Below are positions 31,202 through 39,234 of a stretch of DNA of 39,768 bases, piece after piece. How positions within the stretch are numbered: the stretch's first letter is position 1; each line of letters opens with the position of its first letter. The stretch covers positions 3,486,783 to 3,526,550 of the forward strand of contig NZ_LN831198.1 in assembly GCF_001368795.1 (NCBI RefSeq). The letters run 5' to 3'. This DNA is from Paenibacillus ihuae. Its GTDB lineage: Bacteria > Bacillota > Bacilli > Paenibacillales > Paenibacillaceae. The notes beneath the pieces are model-generated. The model was not told the DNA's origin. It did no database searches and saw nothing but the letters and a program-made list of their open reading frames with translations. The position numbers and the translations under genes were made by a program.

Positions 31202-32005
31202 CTACTTTTTCCGGTAGAAGAATGTTTCCGTTGATTCAAATCCGTATTGTGCAGGAGTGAAAATCTGTTCCGTGCTGCCTACAAACAGATAACCGCCCGG
31301 ACGCAGACTCGCCGAGAACTTATGATAGAGCTTGTTCTTCGCTTCCTCTGTGAAATAGATCATTACATTGCGGCAGATGATCAGGTCAAACCCTTCATCG
31401 AATTTGTCGAGCAGCAGATTTTGCTTACGGAAATCAATATTCTTCTTCAGCGATTCACTAACCTTGAAAACAGGGCCCTCCGGTGTAAAGTAACGGTTGG
31501 CCACATCCTTTGGCACATCTTTCAAGGAGCGTTCCAGATAGAGTCCCTGCTTGGCCTTCGCCAGTGCCCCGTCATCAATATCGGTAGCCAGGATGCCGGT
31601 CTGTGACAGGATGTTTTTGTCAGCCAGGATCATAGCCAGCGTATATGGCTCTTCTCCGGTTGAGCAGGCAGCGCTCCACAATTTCATCCTGCGGCCTGAG
31701 CGCTGCAGTTCCGGCAGTATAACATCCCGCAGTACTTCCCAGCGGTTCGGGTTGCGCCAGAATTCAGAGACGTTGATCGTCATCCGGTCCAGAAACTCAT
31801 AGAATAAAGATTTATCCTTCATCATTGCAGCAAAAAATTCAGCAAAAGTATGATACCCGTTCTTTGTCCGGAGCGTCGTCAGACGGCGCTTCATCTGTGC
31901 TTCCTTGTATTGGGCCAGATCAATTCCGGTGCTCTGCTTAACATTATGAATAAACCCGGTGTAATCCGGGTCTGGTGCTGTTGAATTCTCTTCATGATCA
32001 GCCAT
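31202..32005 (-). CDS. cheR: Chemotaxis protein methyltransferase CheR
   Basis: CheR methylates glutamates of chemoreceptors using S-adenosylmethionine. The 267-residue protein has the N-terminal helical domain (residues about 15-75, with YKEAQMKRRLTTLRTKNGYH) and the SAM-binding domain with LWSAACSTGEEPYTLAMIL, FDLIICRNVMIYF and GGYLFVGSTE. The ATG at 32005 has AGGAGG 11 bases upstream; the frame stays open to 32083 but would overlap ndk. It follows ndk as in B. subtilis, away from the main chemotaxis cluster. Confidence 0.95.
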   Translation of the reverse strand: MADHEENSTAPDPDYTGFIHNVKQSTGIDLAQYKEAQMKRRLTTLRTKNGYHTFAEFFAAMMKDKSLFYEFLDRMTINVSEFWRNPNRWEVLRDVILPELQRSGRRMKLWSAACSTGEEPYTLAMILADKNILSQTGILATDIDDGALAKAKQGLYLERSLKDVPKDVANRYFTPEGPVFKVSESLKKNIDFRKQNLLLDKFDEGFDLIICRNVMIYFTEEAKNKLYHKFSASLRPGGYLFVGSTEQIFTPAQYGFESTETFFYRKK

Positions 32006-32030
32006 TATAATCCCTGCCTCCTGCCTGGAA

Positions 32031-32474
32031 TTACATCCAGACTGCGATGTCTTTGCTGTAGTCTGCCAGTTCTTCAGGAGCAAAGAAATTAGCTATTTCG
32101 CGCTCTGCACTTTCCGGCGAATCCGATCCGTGGATCAGGTTAAGCGGAGTATGGCTGGCAAAATCACCGCGGATCGTGCCCGGCAATGCTTCGCCAACTT
32201 TCGTTTTGCCGATCATCAGACGGGACAACGCGACTACATCATCGCCTTCCCATACCATAGCGAATACAGGACCGGAAGTGATAAAGCTGACCAGTCCAGG
32301 GAAAAAATCTTTGCCTTCATGTTCTGCGTAATGCTTTTTGGCTTGCTCTTCCGTAACGGTAATCAGCTTCGCGGCAATCAGCTTGAATCCCTTATCCTCC
32401 AGGCGGGCAACAATACGCCCGATCAATCCGCGCTGTACGCCATCGGGCTTGATCATCAGATACGTTTTTTCCAT
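32031..32474 (-). CDS. ndk: Nucleoside diphosphate kinase
   Basis: Ndk equilibrates nucleoside di- and triphosphates through a phosphohistidine. The 147-residue protein starts [20 protein letters not shown]; the catalytic histidine is in [16 protein letters not shown] near residue 116. The ATG at 32474 has GGAG nine bases upstream and fits the family start; an upstream in-frame ATG at 32489 would overlap that site. It lies between hepT and cheR as in B. subtilis. Confidence 0.97.
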   Translation of the reverse strand: MEKTYLMIKPDGVQRGLIGRIVARLEDKGFKLIAAKLITVTEEQAKKHYAEHEGKDFFPGLVSFITSGPVFAMVWEGDDVVALSRLMIGKTKVGEALPGTIRGDFASHTPLNLIHGSDSPESAEREIANFFAPEELADYSKDIAVWM

Positions 32475-32552
32475 AGAGTCACTCTCCATTTTCGCTTAGT
32501 CCAATAAATAACCGGTTTGAGACAAGTCCCAGCTTTTATATTATGGTTATAT

Positions 32553-32571
32553 TTTCTGATATTATCAGAAA
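32553..32571. promoter_or_regulatory. 19-base perfect dyad upstream of ndk
   Basis: TTTCTGATA-T-TATCAGAAA is a perfect inverted repeat about 80 bases upstream of the ndk ATG. No T tract follows directly, so it may be an operator or part of a promoter region (GATAAT lies in it on the minus strand). The regulator is unknown. Confidence 0.35.
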
Positions 32572-32614
32572 CCCTGCCATCTGTGAACGTTTAATATTTT
32601 GGGGAATAGGAGGC

Positions 32615-33583
32615 TTAGTAAGCACGTCCGGTCACAAAAAAAGCAATATCCCGCAGATTCCGTTTGGTCTTGTTAGTCGGAAGCTGGTCCAGCGCCGCCA
32701 GAGCTTTGTCGATGTAGCGTGAAGCCAGCGCTTCTGCACGGGTAATTCCGTCTCCGGACAGGATCAGATCAATGGCACGGCCAACACCGGCTTGCTCTGC
32801 GCGGATAGAGGCCAATTCTTCCAACAGCGGCGCACGCAGGCGCGTGTCCTCCAGACTGTAAATCACCGGCAGCGTAATATTGCCCTGCCTCATATCACTG
32901 CCCGGCGGTTTGCCGATTTGCTTCTCTGTTCCTGAGAGATCCAATAAATCATCGCGGATCTGAAATGCCATCCCGACATTATAACCGTAATTATAGAGCA
33001 GGCGGGCAGTGTGTGGTTCTGCGTCCGCTGCCAGCGCACCAAGCTCGCAGCTGATAGCGATAAGCAGCGCTGTTTTGCGGCGGATCCGCCGCAGATAATG
33101 GCGTACACTTTGCTCACTATTGAAGAAATCGCGGATCTGTTCCATTTCTCCGATGGACATCTCCACCATTGCTTTGGAAAGGATCTGATGAATCCGCGGA
33201 TTTTTGAGTTCCGAGGTGATGACAAGAGCCTTGGCATAGATATAATCACCCGTATACATGGCGATCTTATCACCCCATTTAGCCTTGACGGTAAGCTCTC
33301 CCCGCCGAAGCTCGGCATCGTCGATGACATCGTCGTGCACAAGTGAAGCGCTATGTATCAGCTCCAGCGGAATTGCGACTCGCTTCAGTTTCTCCAGATC
33401 ATATTGTCCGAATTTGCCGCCCATGAGCACAAATACCGGCCGCAGCCGTTTGCCGCCTGCCTTCAGCAGATGAAGGGAAGTCTCTGTCAGCAGCTCGTCA
33501 TCACCTTGAACACTGCGGTACAGCTCTTTTTCAATCTGATCCATATCCTTATTCAGCAATCCGAATATTTGCATTCGCTTCAT
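32615..33583 (-). CDS. hepT: Heptaprenyl diphosphate synthase component 2 (polyprenyl synthetase)
   Basis: HepT is the catalytic subunit of the two-part synthase that extends farnesyl diphosphate to heptaprenyl diphosphate, the menaquinone side chain. Both aspartate-rich motifs are present: LVHDDVIDDAELRRG and FQIRDDLLDLSG; KAGGKRLRPVFVLM and the basic GKPPGSDMRQGNITLPVIY also identify trans-prenyl synthases. The ATG at 33583 overlaps the mqnA stop as ATGA and gives 322 residues. Its partner HepS is encoded four genes upstream. Confidence 0.95.
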   Translation of the reverse strand: MKRMQIFGLLNKDMDQIEKELYRSVQGDDELLTETSLHLLKAGGKRLRPVFVLMGGKFGQYDLEKLKRVAIPLELIHSASLVHDDVIDDAELRRGELTVKAKWGDKIAMYTGDYIYAKALVITSELKNPRIHQILSKAMVEMSIGEMEQIRDFFNSEQSVRHYLRRIRRKTALLIAISCELGALAADAEPHTARLLYNYGYNVGMAFQIRDDLLDLSGTEKQIGKPPGSDMRQGNITLPVIYSLEDTRLRAPLLEELASIRAEQAGVGRAIDLILSGDGITRAEALASRYIDKALAALDQLPTNKTKRNLRDIAFFVTGRAY

Positions 33584-34440
33584 TCTTTCACCCGTGTCAG
33601 CAGATTGTAGCTCCAAAGCTCCATCTTCACTTCCTGCGGCAGCAGGCCCAATTCATAGGCATAGCGGAAATAGAGGTTCAGACCTTCCTGCTGCCTTTCC
33701 CCAAAGTCATAACATAAATTACTGAAGTACCCGTGCCAATATTCAGGTGTTCCTCCAACCGACGAGCAGGCCTCCCGGATAATCGGAGCAAGCTTATTTA
33801 CCCCGCGTACTTTACTCTCCACAAAAGCCTCGGCAATTTCGGCGATCGCCTCCGGCTTGTCTCTCGCTGCCTCACGGTTAACCGCCCAGACTGCAAAGGT
33901 CATGCTGTGTCCGGTCCACTCTTTCCAGACCTCGCCAAGATCCGTGACGAAGTATCCCTGATCCTGCCAGGTAGCTTTGATCGCATTGTCGCCAATCAGG
34001 AGACAGGCATCCGCCACTTCCATCATCCTATCCAGATCGGGTTCCGCCGTCACATATTCCGGTTTACAGCCGGCCGCCTTCTCCAGCAGAATCTTCAGCA
34101 GATTCACTGAAGTCGCTGAGGTGTTGGTCACCGCAATTTTCCCATTTCCAATCTGCGTAAATGGCACGCGGGAGAACAGCATGATGGATTTTACCGGGCC
34201 GTCCGCACTGACAGACAAATCCGGCAGCAGCAGCAGCCGGTCACTTAACGCTGCATAAGCAAAAGAAGATAATGCGCCTACATGAATCGTTCCCCGGGCC
34301 ATCCCCTGATTAAGAATGGCAGGCACTTCACTCACCATCTCTGCCGGATAGCTTAACGAAGAGGGGGAGAAATTGTGAAATACCGGCCATGAGTTGGTAT
34401 AGCTGATTTTACCGATAACGGTATGCTGAGGATTACTCAT
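33580..34440 (-). CDS. mqnA: Chorismate dehydratase MqnA (futalosine pathway)
   Basis: MqnA belongs to the MqnA/MqnD fold related to periplasmic-binding proteins and dehydrates chorismate to 3-enolpyruvyl-benzoate, opening the futalosine route to menaquinone. The 286-residue protein starts IGKISYTNSWPVFHNF and has GTIHVGALSSFAYA, ITVTNTSATSVNLL-like KIAVTNTSATSVNLLKILL, ADACLLIGDNAI and DLGEVWKEWTG, all typical of MqnA. The ATG at 34440 overlaps the ubiX stop by eight bases. Its substrate chorismate is produced by the aroC gene nearby. MqnD is the main alternative, but the DLGEVWKEWTG segment is typical of MqnA. Confidence 0.92.
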   Translation of the reverse strand: MSNPQHTVIGKISYTNSWPVFHNFSPSSLSYPAEMVSEVPAILNQGMARGTIHVGALSSFAYAALSDRLLLLPDLSVSADGPVKSIMLFSRVPFTQIGNGKIAVTNTSATSVNLLKILLEKAAGCKPEYVTAEPDLDRMMEVADACLLIGDNAIKATWQDQGYFVTDLGEVWKEWTGHSMTFAVWAVNREAARDKPEAIAEIAEAFVESKVRGVNKLAPIIREACSSVGGTPEYWHGYFSNLCYDFGERQQEGLNLYFRYAYELGLLPQEVKMELWSYNLLTRVKE

Positions 34441-35044
34441 TCGTCTCCCCCCATCTGCGGAATAAATGGTGCTCAATGTTAAAGCTGTCCAGCACTTTTC
34501 CAACCATGAAGTTAACCAAATCATCCATGCTGGTCGGCCCAAAATAAAAGGCTGGCATGGCCGGAATCAGCTTGACTCCTAGCCGCGAAAGCTTCAGCAT
34601 ATTTTCCAGATGAATGGCATGAAGCGGTGTCTCACGGGGTACAAGCACCAGGGGCCTGCCTTCCTTCAGCATCACATCAGCAGCCCGCGTCATCAGGTTG
34701 TCCGAGCTTCCATGCGCTACAGCAGACAGCGTTCCCATCGAGCAAGGCATAATAATCATTCCTTCTGTACGGAAGGAGCCGCTGGCAATTGATGCCCCTA
34801 TATCCGCGATAGGGTGATAAAGCAGAGAACCGGGATAGCCTTTGAACTGTTCGTTCAAAAAGCCTTCCCGGTCTGTGGCGGCAAAACCCAGTTCTTCTTT
34901 GAACACCCGCCAGCCTGCATTGCTGACCACAAGATGGACCGTATACCCCAGTGCAAGCAGGGTTTCCGTCAGACGGACGCCGTAAATTCCGCCGCTCGCC
35001 CCGGTGATTCCTACGATGAAGTGTTTCGGTTTCAGCTCTGTCAT
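34433..35044 (-). CDS. ubiX: UbiX-family flavin prenyltransferase
   Basis: UbiX attaches dimethylallyl to FMN, producing the prenylated flavin cofactor of UbiD-type decarboxylases. The 203-residue protein has GITGASGGIYGVRLTETLLA near residues 12-31, SNAGWRVFKEE, SIASGSFRTEGMIIMPCSMG, and VLVPRETPLHAIHLENMLKL. Placed between the UbiA-like and mqnA genes, it probably supplies the cofactor for the decarboxylation step of the futalosine pathway; the UbiD-like enzyme itself is not in the window. Its ATG overlaps the stop of the preceding gene (TGATG). Confidence 0.94.
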   Translation of the reverse strand: MTELKPKHFIVGITGASGGIYGVRLTETLLALGYTVHLVVSNAGWRVFKEELGFAATDREGFLNEQFKGYPGSLLYHPIADIGASIASGSFRTEGMIIMPCSMGTLSAVAHGSSDNLMTRAADVMLKEGRPLVLVPRETPLHAIHLENMLKLSRLGVKLIPAMPAFYFGPTSMDDLVNFMVGKVLDSFNIEHHLFRRWGETNE

Positions 35045-35916
35045 CAGTAAAACTGCACCACCAAGTCAATCAGAGTAAAGGAAAACACGACGATGCTCAG
35101 CACACCGTTCATTGTAAAGAACGCGGTCTGCAAACGGCTTAAATCGCTTGGAGACACAATATGATGTTCGTAAAATAGGATAATATAAGCAATCAGCATT
35201 CCCGCCACATACCACCAGCTTAAATCAGTGATAAAGAGCAGTGAAACAAATCCGATGCCCGTTAGAATATGGAATACCTTGGCAATATCCAGTGCACGGG
35301 CCACTCCAAAGCGCACCGGGATGGAATACAAGCCTTCTTTTACATCAAAATCAACATCCTGGCAGGAATAGATAATATCAAAACCGGCGGTCCAGAACAC
35401 AATCGTGAAGTAAAAAATCATGGCGGTCCAGTCTACATTGCCCGTAACCGCAACCCAGCCCCCCAGAGGAGCGAGCGCAATGGTTAGTCCGAGGATCAGA
35501 TGGCAGGCCCAGGTAAAACGCTTAGTGAAGGAATAGAACACCAGCAGAAAAACAGCAATGGGCAGAAGCTGAGCAGATAGCGGATTCAGCTTAAAGGCAG
35601 CCCAGAATAATAAAAAGAACGAAATTGCGATGAACACTGATACTTCTCCAACCTTCAAAAGCCCAGCGGGAATTGCCCTTCCGGCTGTCCGGGGATTCTT
35701 CGCATCACTAATCCGGTCTATCAGCCGGTTCAGCCCCATAGCCGCACTTCGTGCACCGAACATAGCGATAATGATCCAGCCAATCTGAGACCAGGATGGC
35801 AGCTGGCCGAACATTACAACGGATCCTAGCAGCGCCCCCATAAAGGCGAACGGTAAAGCAAATACAGTGTGCTCAAACTTAATCATTTGCAGAAAAACGC
35901 CGACTTTTTTAAACAT
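35044..35916 (-). CDS. mqnP: UbiA-family prenyltransferase, probable MqnP
   Basis: This membrane prenyltransferase of 290 residues has eight or nine hydrophobic helices. The two aspartate motifs are NRLIDRISDAKNPRTAGRAI and IIYSCQDVDFDVKEG, which bind the prenyl diphosphate. It is similar to 4-hydroxybenzoate polyprenyltransferases; in organisms using futalosine this role (MqnP) attaches the polyprenyl chain to dihydroxynaphthoate precursors. Next to ubiX and mqnA this is the likely function. The ATG at 35916 has AAGGAG seven bases upstream and overlaps the menG stop by eight bases. MenA is less likely because it is a different branch of the family. Confidence 0.88.
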   Translation of the reverse strand: MFKKVGVFLQMIKFEHTVFALPFAFMGALLGSVVMFGQLPSWSQIGWIIIAMFGARSAAMGLNRLIDRISDAKNPRTAGRAIPAGLLKVGEVSVFIAISFFLLFWAAFKLNPLSAQLLPIAVFLLVFYSFTKRFTWACHLILGLTIALAPLGGWVAVTGNVDWTAMIFYFTIVFWTAGFDIIYSCQDVDFDVKEGLYSIPVRFGVARALDIAKVFHILTGIGFVSLLFITDLSWWYVAGMLIAYIILFYEHHIVSPSDLSRLQTAFFTMNGVLSIVVFSFTLIDLVVQFY

Positions 35917-36661
35917 TACAATTCTCCTTGAACCCAATATGTAATGCAGCGATGCCTCCGGTCAAGGGGAAGGATTCCACTTTCTGCAACCCGGTTTCAC
36001 GAAAAATCACCGAAAGCTGCTCTCTGTCCGGGAAGAGGGCCAGTGATTCCGGCAGCCATTTATATTGCTCGTATCTTTTGGCAAACAGCTTGCCGAGAAG
36101 CGGAAGCATCCGCTCAAAATAAAAATAATAAACGCCCTTGAACGGCTGCTTCATCGGTTTAGAAAGCTCCAGACAGACAACCATTCCTCCCGGTTTCACC
36201 ACACGCTTCATTTCATTCAACACTTGAACGAGATCAGGCACGTTGCGAAGCCCGAAGCCTATTGTTGCATAGTCAAAGGAGTTGTCACCAAACGGAAGTT
36301 CCATGGCATTGCCCTGGATGAGCGAGATACGGTCCTGAAGGCCTTGCGCTTCCACCTTGCGCCGGCCTACTTCAAGCATCCCTGCACTGAAATCCAGTCC
36401 CATCACGGAACCGGTCTGGCTCGCCTCTGCGAGTGCGATGCTCCAGTCACAGGTGCCGCAGCAGAGGTCTACAGCAGAATCGCCCCGCTTCATCGCCATC
36501 TTGCGCATGGTGAATTTACGCCAGGCTTTATGGCGGCGGAAGCTCAAAATATCATTCATCAGGTCATATTTACCGGCGATGCTCTCAAATACAGAATGAA
36601 CAAATTGCTCCTTCGGCTTAACACCTTTATCGCCCAAAGAAGAAGTTTTCTCTATCGTCAT
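35909..36661 (-). CDS. menG: Demethylmenaquinone methyltransferase
   Basis: MenG (UbiE family) performs the final SAM-dependent methylation of menaquinone. The 250-residue protein shows VHSVFESIAGKYDLMNDILS and FRRHKAWR near the start, the SAM loop VDLCCGTCDWSIALAEAS, and FDYATIGFGLRNVPDLVQVL with VKPGGMVVCLELSKP, all strong UbiE/MenG motifs. It starts three bases after hepS and overlaps mqnP. Order hepS-menG matches B. subtilis. Confidence 0.96.
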   Translation of the reverse strand: MTIEKTSSLGDKGVKPKEQFVHSVFESIAGKYDLMNDILSFRRHKAWRKFTMRKMAMKRGDSAVDLCCGTCDWSIALAEASQTGSVMGLDFSAGMLEVGRRKVEAQGLQDRISLIQGNAMELPFGDNSFDYATIGFGLRNVPDLVQVLNEMKRVVKPGGMVVCLELSKPMKQPFKGVYYFYFERMLPLLGKLFAKRYEQYKWLPESLALFPDREQLSVIFRETGLQKVESFPLTGGIAALHIGFKENCNV

Positions 36662-36664
36662 ACT

Positions 36665-37534
36665 CTACCCCTCCAAGGCTGCTTGTCCAGAAATTTTCAT
36701 CTGCAGGAGGAAGCGGTCCAGCAGGGTGCTGAGCTCACTGATCAGATGCTCGTCCTTTATACCCTGCAGCAGTCCTTGGATGGACTGAAGCGATTCGTGA
36801 AGCTTATCGGTCAGCAGGGTGTCACATTTGTATTTCATTTTTAGTTTCTTCCAGTCCTTAAGGTCCATGCTCCGGCCGCGGAGCAGTTCAACCTCATCCT
36901 CTGATGCGCTCTCCAGCATTTTCCAGTAACAATACCCTTCACGGGCATTGCCGGGATCACTTCCGCGCCGCAGTTCGTAGCATACCGTTTCACAATGGCT
37001 GAACTCGGCCAGCAGCTTCTCCCAAAGTTCGGTGAGCGCCCCTTCAATCATCGGTGTAAAAGAAAGGAACAGCCGCATATTGAGCTGAACCGAATGCCGC
37101 AAATATTGTTCCGCGGAGAGCAGCATCTCCTTCATTTTGCCGTATAAACGGGCCTTCATCACGTTAATGTCAGCGATCGCCGAACTTATACTGCCCACCA
37201 TTTCAATCTGTCCGCGCTTCGCAAGCAAGTGATAGAACCAGCCGCTGAAATAATCGCCGGCCAGCACTTTCAGCTGCCGCGAACGCATAAGGTCGCCACC
37301 GGGATCATCCTGAGTACGGTCGATGATCTCATGCGTATCGAGAGCAAGCTGCACAAGGCCTGTAACAAGCGTGTAGAGCTCCCTGTTACGGTCTTCAGCT
37401 TCCGTGCCGTAACTAAGGAAAATATATAACAAATGACTACGCCCATCCGAAAACGGCGGCAATTCCGTATGCCGCTGAATCATGTCGTAGTCTGTGTAGG
37501 GCTTTACTAATTGCGGTATGCGGTACGGTTTCAT
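36665..37534 (-). CDS. hepS: Heptaprenyl diphosphate synthase component 1
   Basis: HepS is the small, non-catalytic subunit of heptaprenyl diphosphate synthase; it is needed for chain-length control with HepT. The diagnostic stretch is LDTHEIIDRTQDD followed by QLKVLAGDYFSGWFYHLLAK, matching HepS_1 family proteins. I prefer the ATG at 37534 (289 residues), with GGAGG five bases upstream and a PYRIPQLVKPYTDYD start. A GTG at 37618 would give 317 residues but has no good site. Downstream genes overlap or follow within a few bases, so hepS heads the six-gene menaquinone operon. Confidence 0.9.
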   Translation of the reverse strand: MKPYRIPQLVKPYTDYDMIQRHTELPPFSDGRSHLLYIFLSYGTEAEDRNRELYTLVTGLVQLALDTHEIIDRTQDDPGGDLMRSRQLKVLAGDYFSGWFYHLLAKRGQIEMVGSISSAIADINVMKARLYGKMKEMLLSAEQYLRHSVQLNMRLFLSFTPMIEGALTELWEKLLAEFSHCETVCYELRRGSDPGNAREGYCYWKMLESASEDEVELLRGRSMDLKDWKKLKMKYKCDTLLTDKLHESLQSIQGLLQGIKDEHLISELSTLLDRFLLQMKISGQAALEG

Positions 37535-37648
37535 TTCAGCCTCCGGAGCCATTGACGTTATTACAATATCTTTGTTCACAATCTTGTCTATTATATCACA
37601 TGTTTTTTTGTCACGCACGATGGGACGTCCTAGTTTCTTTTACCCATA

Positions 37649-38185
37649 TCAGGGATAAATGAACTGCTTCCGCCACAGCTCGCTTTCACTAATACGGAAG
37701 CCTTTCTTAAGGCGGTCAGGCAACGGCCCATTGCCGGCCGACTGTAGCTCCTGCTGCAGCTGAAGCGACCATTCCTTCCGGCGGATATCACCAGCGAGCA
37801 AGAGGCGCCGGCTATCCAGCCATTTATCCTCCGCTACGATACGCAGCAGGAGCTGGTCTACATTCTCCGTATCTTCGAAGGCAAAAGAAATCGCCAGTGC
37901 CATGTTCTGATATAACTCCTGAGGCTCATGGTCGTTGCCAGTTACCTTTAGATCCAGCGACAGGATCTGATTCTTCCAGCCGACACTGTCAATGTCCAGG
38001 CTGAGGGGCAGCTTGCTTATCACATCTACGAGATTATCATTTGCAAGCGTGGTACTGCCCCCGCCGAGGGTCTCCACCGCGCGCGACTGCTGCAGAGCTG
38101 GTTCGAGGGACGCCAGACGCGGCAAGATTACAGCAGAAGCAGCGGCCAGCAGTATTGCAGTTCCGATCAGCCAGCCCCGGTTCAT
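37649..38185 (-). CDS. Unknown membrane-anchored protein
   Basis: This protein of 178 residues has one N-terminal hydrophobic helix (LIGTAILLAAASAVILPRL at about residues 5-23) after a short basic start, so it is anchored or secreted with no lipobox cysteine. The rest is polar, with alternating beta and helical segments (LSLDIDSVGWKNQILSLDLK and ALAISFAFEDTENVDQLLLR). I do not recognise the family. It lies between mtrB and hepS, where B. subtilis has no gene that I know of. A run of G precedes the ATG by six bases. Confidence 0.75.
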   Translation of the reverse strand: MNRGWLIGTAILLAAASAVILPRLASLEPALQQSRAVETLGGGSTTLANDNLVDVISKLPLSLDIDSVGWKNQILSLDLKVTGNDHEPQELYQNMALAISFAFEDTENVDQLLLRIVAEDKWLDSRRLLLAGDIRRKEWSLQLQQELQSAGNGPLPDRLKKGFRISESELWRKQFIYP

Positions 38186-38269
38186 AGCCTGCCCCCCTTA
38201 TCCATAGTTTCCGCCAAGCCGTGACATTATACGATCGTACAGACTTGCGTATATCTAGTTATATTTAAT

Positions 38270-38291
38270 AAAAAAGCAGGCTATGCCTGCT
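38270..38291 (-). terminator. Intrinsic terminator of mtrB
   Basis: Minus-strand AGCAGGC-ATA-GCCTGCT followed by TTTTTA, a few bases after the mtrB stop. Confidence 0.93.
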
Positions 38292-38293
38292 TT

Positions 38294-38542
38294 TCAGCTT
38301 TCACTTTCCAGTTTTCCGTGTTTGCTCCATATTTCCGCCTTGCCGCGGATTTTCATAGCTGAGGTATGATCGGTGAATTGAGCGATCATCACCTCTCCTT
38401 TGTCCAGCTTCTCCGTGTGGTGAAAACGCGTATCCAGCCCGCGGGAGAGTCCGATTACCTGAACGCCGTTCTCCTTAGCCTTTACCACGATGTATTCGCT
38501 GCCGGCCGGAGCAGGGCTAACGCCATTATTCTTCTCGGTCAT
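38294..38542 (-). CDS. mtrB: Trp RNA-binding attenuation protein (TRAP)
   Basis: TRAP forms an 11-subunit ring that, when loaded with tryptophan, wraps (G/U)AG-repeat RNA and represses tryptophan genes. The 82-residue protein has the conserved stretches [19 protein letters not shown], then [15 protein letters not shown] and [19 protein letters not shown], which include the lysines and arginine known to contact RNA and the threonines of the tryptophan pocket. AAGGAGG lies seven bases before the ATG. B. subtilis has folE (mtrA) just before mtrB; here hbs precedes it and folE is absent. The probable target site is at 28022-28075 in this window. Confidence 0.97.
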   Translation of the reverse strand: MTEKNNGVSPAPAGSEYIVVKAKENGVQVIGLSRGLDTRFHHTEKLDKGEVMIAQFTDHTSAMKIRGKAEIWSKHGKLESES

Positions 38543-38580
38543 GTCTAATCCTCCTTAACGTATTAGTCCTTCAACAACAA

Positions 38581-38602
38581 ATGCCGCCTTGGAGGGCGGC
38601 AT
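38581..38602 (-). terminator. Terminator of hbs
   Basis: An eight-base-pair stem ATGCCGCC/GGCGGCAT with a CTCCAA loop (minus strand) is followed by TTGTTGTTG, a weak T tract. It lies 45 bases after the hbs stop and before mtrB. Confidence 0.75.
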
Positions 38603-38647
38603 CGTTAATACTCGGAAAGAGACTATAGGATTGATATGTAGAAATCT

Positions 38648-38920
38648 CTATTTGATTCCGTCTTTAAGCGCTTTACCTGGTTTGAAAGCAGGTACTTTGC
38701 TTGAAGGAATTTCGATTTCTTCACCAGTTTGCGGGTTACGGCCTTTACGTGCGGAACGTTCGCGCACTTCAAAGTTTCCGAATCCAACCAGTTGTACTTT
38801 ATCGCCGCTTTGCAGAGCTCCTGTGATCGCTTCGAAAACGGCATCTACCGCTTTAGTAGCATCTTTCTTGGGAAGTTCAGTTGCTTCTGTAACTACGTTG
38901 ATCAAATCTGATTTATTCAT
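38648..38920 (-). CDS. hbs: DNA-binding protein HU
   Basis: HU is the abundant histone-like dimer that bends and compacts DNA. The 90-residue protein has the family length, the N-terminal [20 protein letters not shown] helices, [20 protein letters not shown] with the DNA-binding arm, and [16 protein letters not shown] at the end. A strong GGGAGGTGAG site precedes the ATG. It lies between spoIVA and mtrB as in B. subtilis. Confidence 0.97.
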   Translation of the reverse strand: MNKSDLINVVTEATELPKKDATKAVDAVFEAITGALQSGDKVQLVGFGNFEVRERSARKGRNPQTGEEIEIPSSKVPAFKPGKALKDGIK

Positions 38921-39102
38921 GTCTTCTCACCTCCCTGGGCAAATTTCCGGTATCATACACTGTTTCCGTTTCAACGCAAAATATACGTGATAATCCCGTT
39001 TATTACTAGATACTGGCGCCCTTCTACCTAGAAGCGCAACAAACTTATAGTAATACAGCCCACCCATAATTTCAAGGCGTTACTCAAAAAAGGAGCAGAA
39101 AG

Positions 39103-39137
39103 TATCATTTGAGCAGAGAATATCCGCTGAAATGATA
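39103..39137. repeat. Imperfect inverted repeat upstream of hbs
   Basis: Arms TATCATTTGAGC and GCTGAAATGATA pair except for one G-G mismatch, with an 11-base loop. No terminator T tract follows closely. It could be an operator or a transcript structure. Confidence 0.4.
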
Positions 39138-39169
39138 GACTAATACTGTTAGATTATTCAATTTAAGTA

Positions 39170-39198
39170 CAAAAAAGAGAGCGGATTATCCTCCGCTC
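39170..39198 (-). terminator. Intrinsic terminator of spoIVA
   Basis: Minus-strand stem GAGCGGA/TCCGCTC with a GGATAA loop followed by TCTTTTTT, about 40 bases after the stop. Confidence 0.92.
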
Positions 39199-39234
39199 CC
39201 TTTTCTGATAATTGGTTCATCAGGTATTGTTGAT

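Larger units (their letters stand above)
38921..39234. other. Intergenic region between spoIVA and hbs
   Basis: This 314-bp gap contains the spoIVA terminator (39170-39198), a 12-base imperfect inverted repeat (39103-39137) without a T tract, and the presumed hbs promoter (possibly TTGCGT-16-TATGAT, minus strand, weak). No open frame is supported. Confidence 0.6.
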
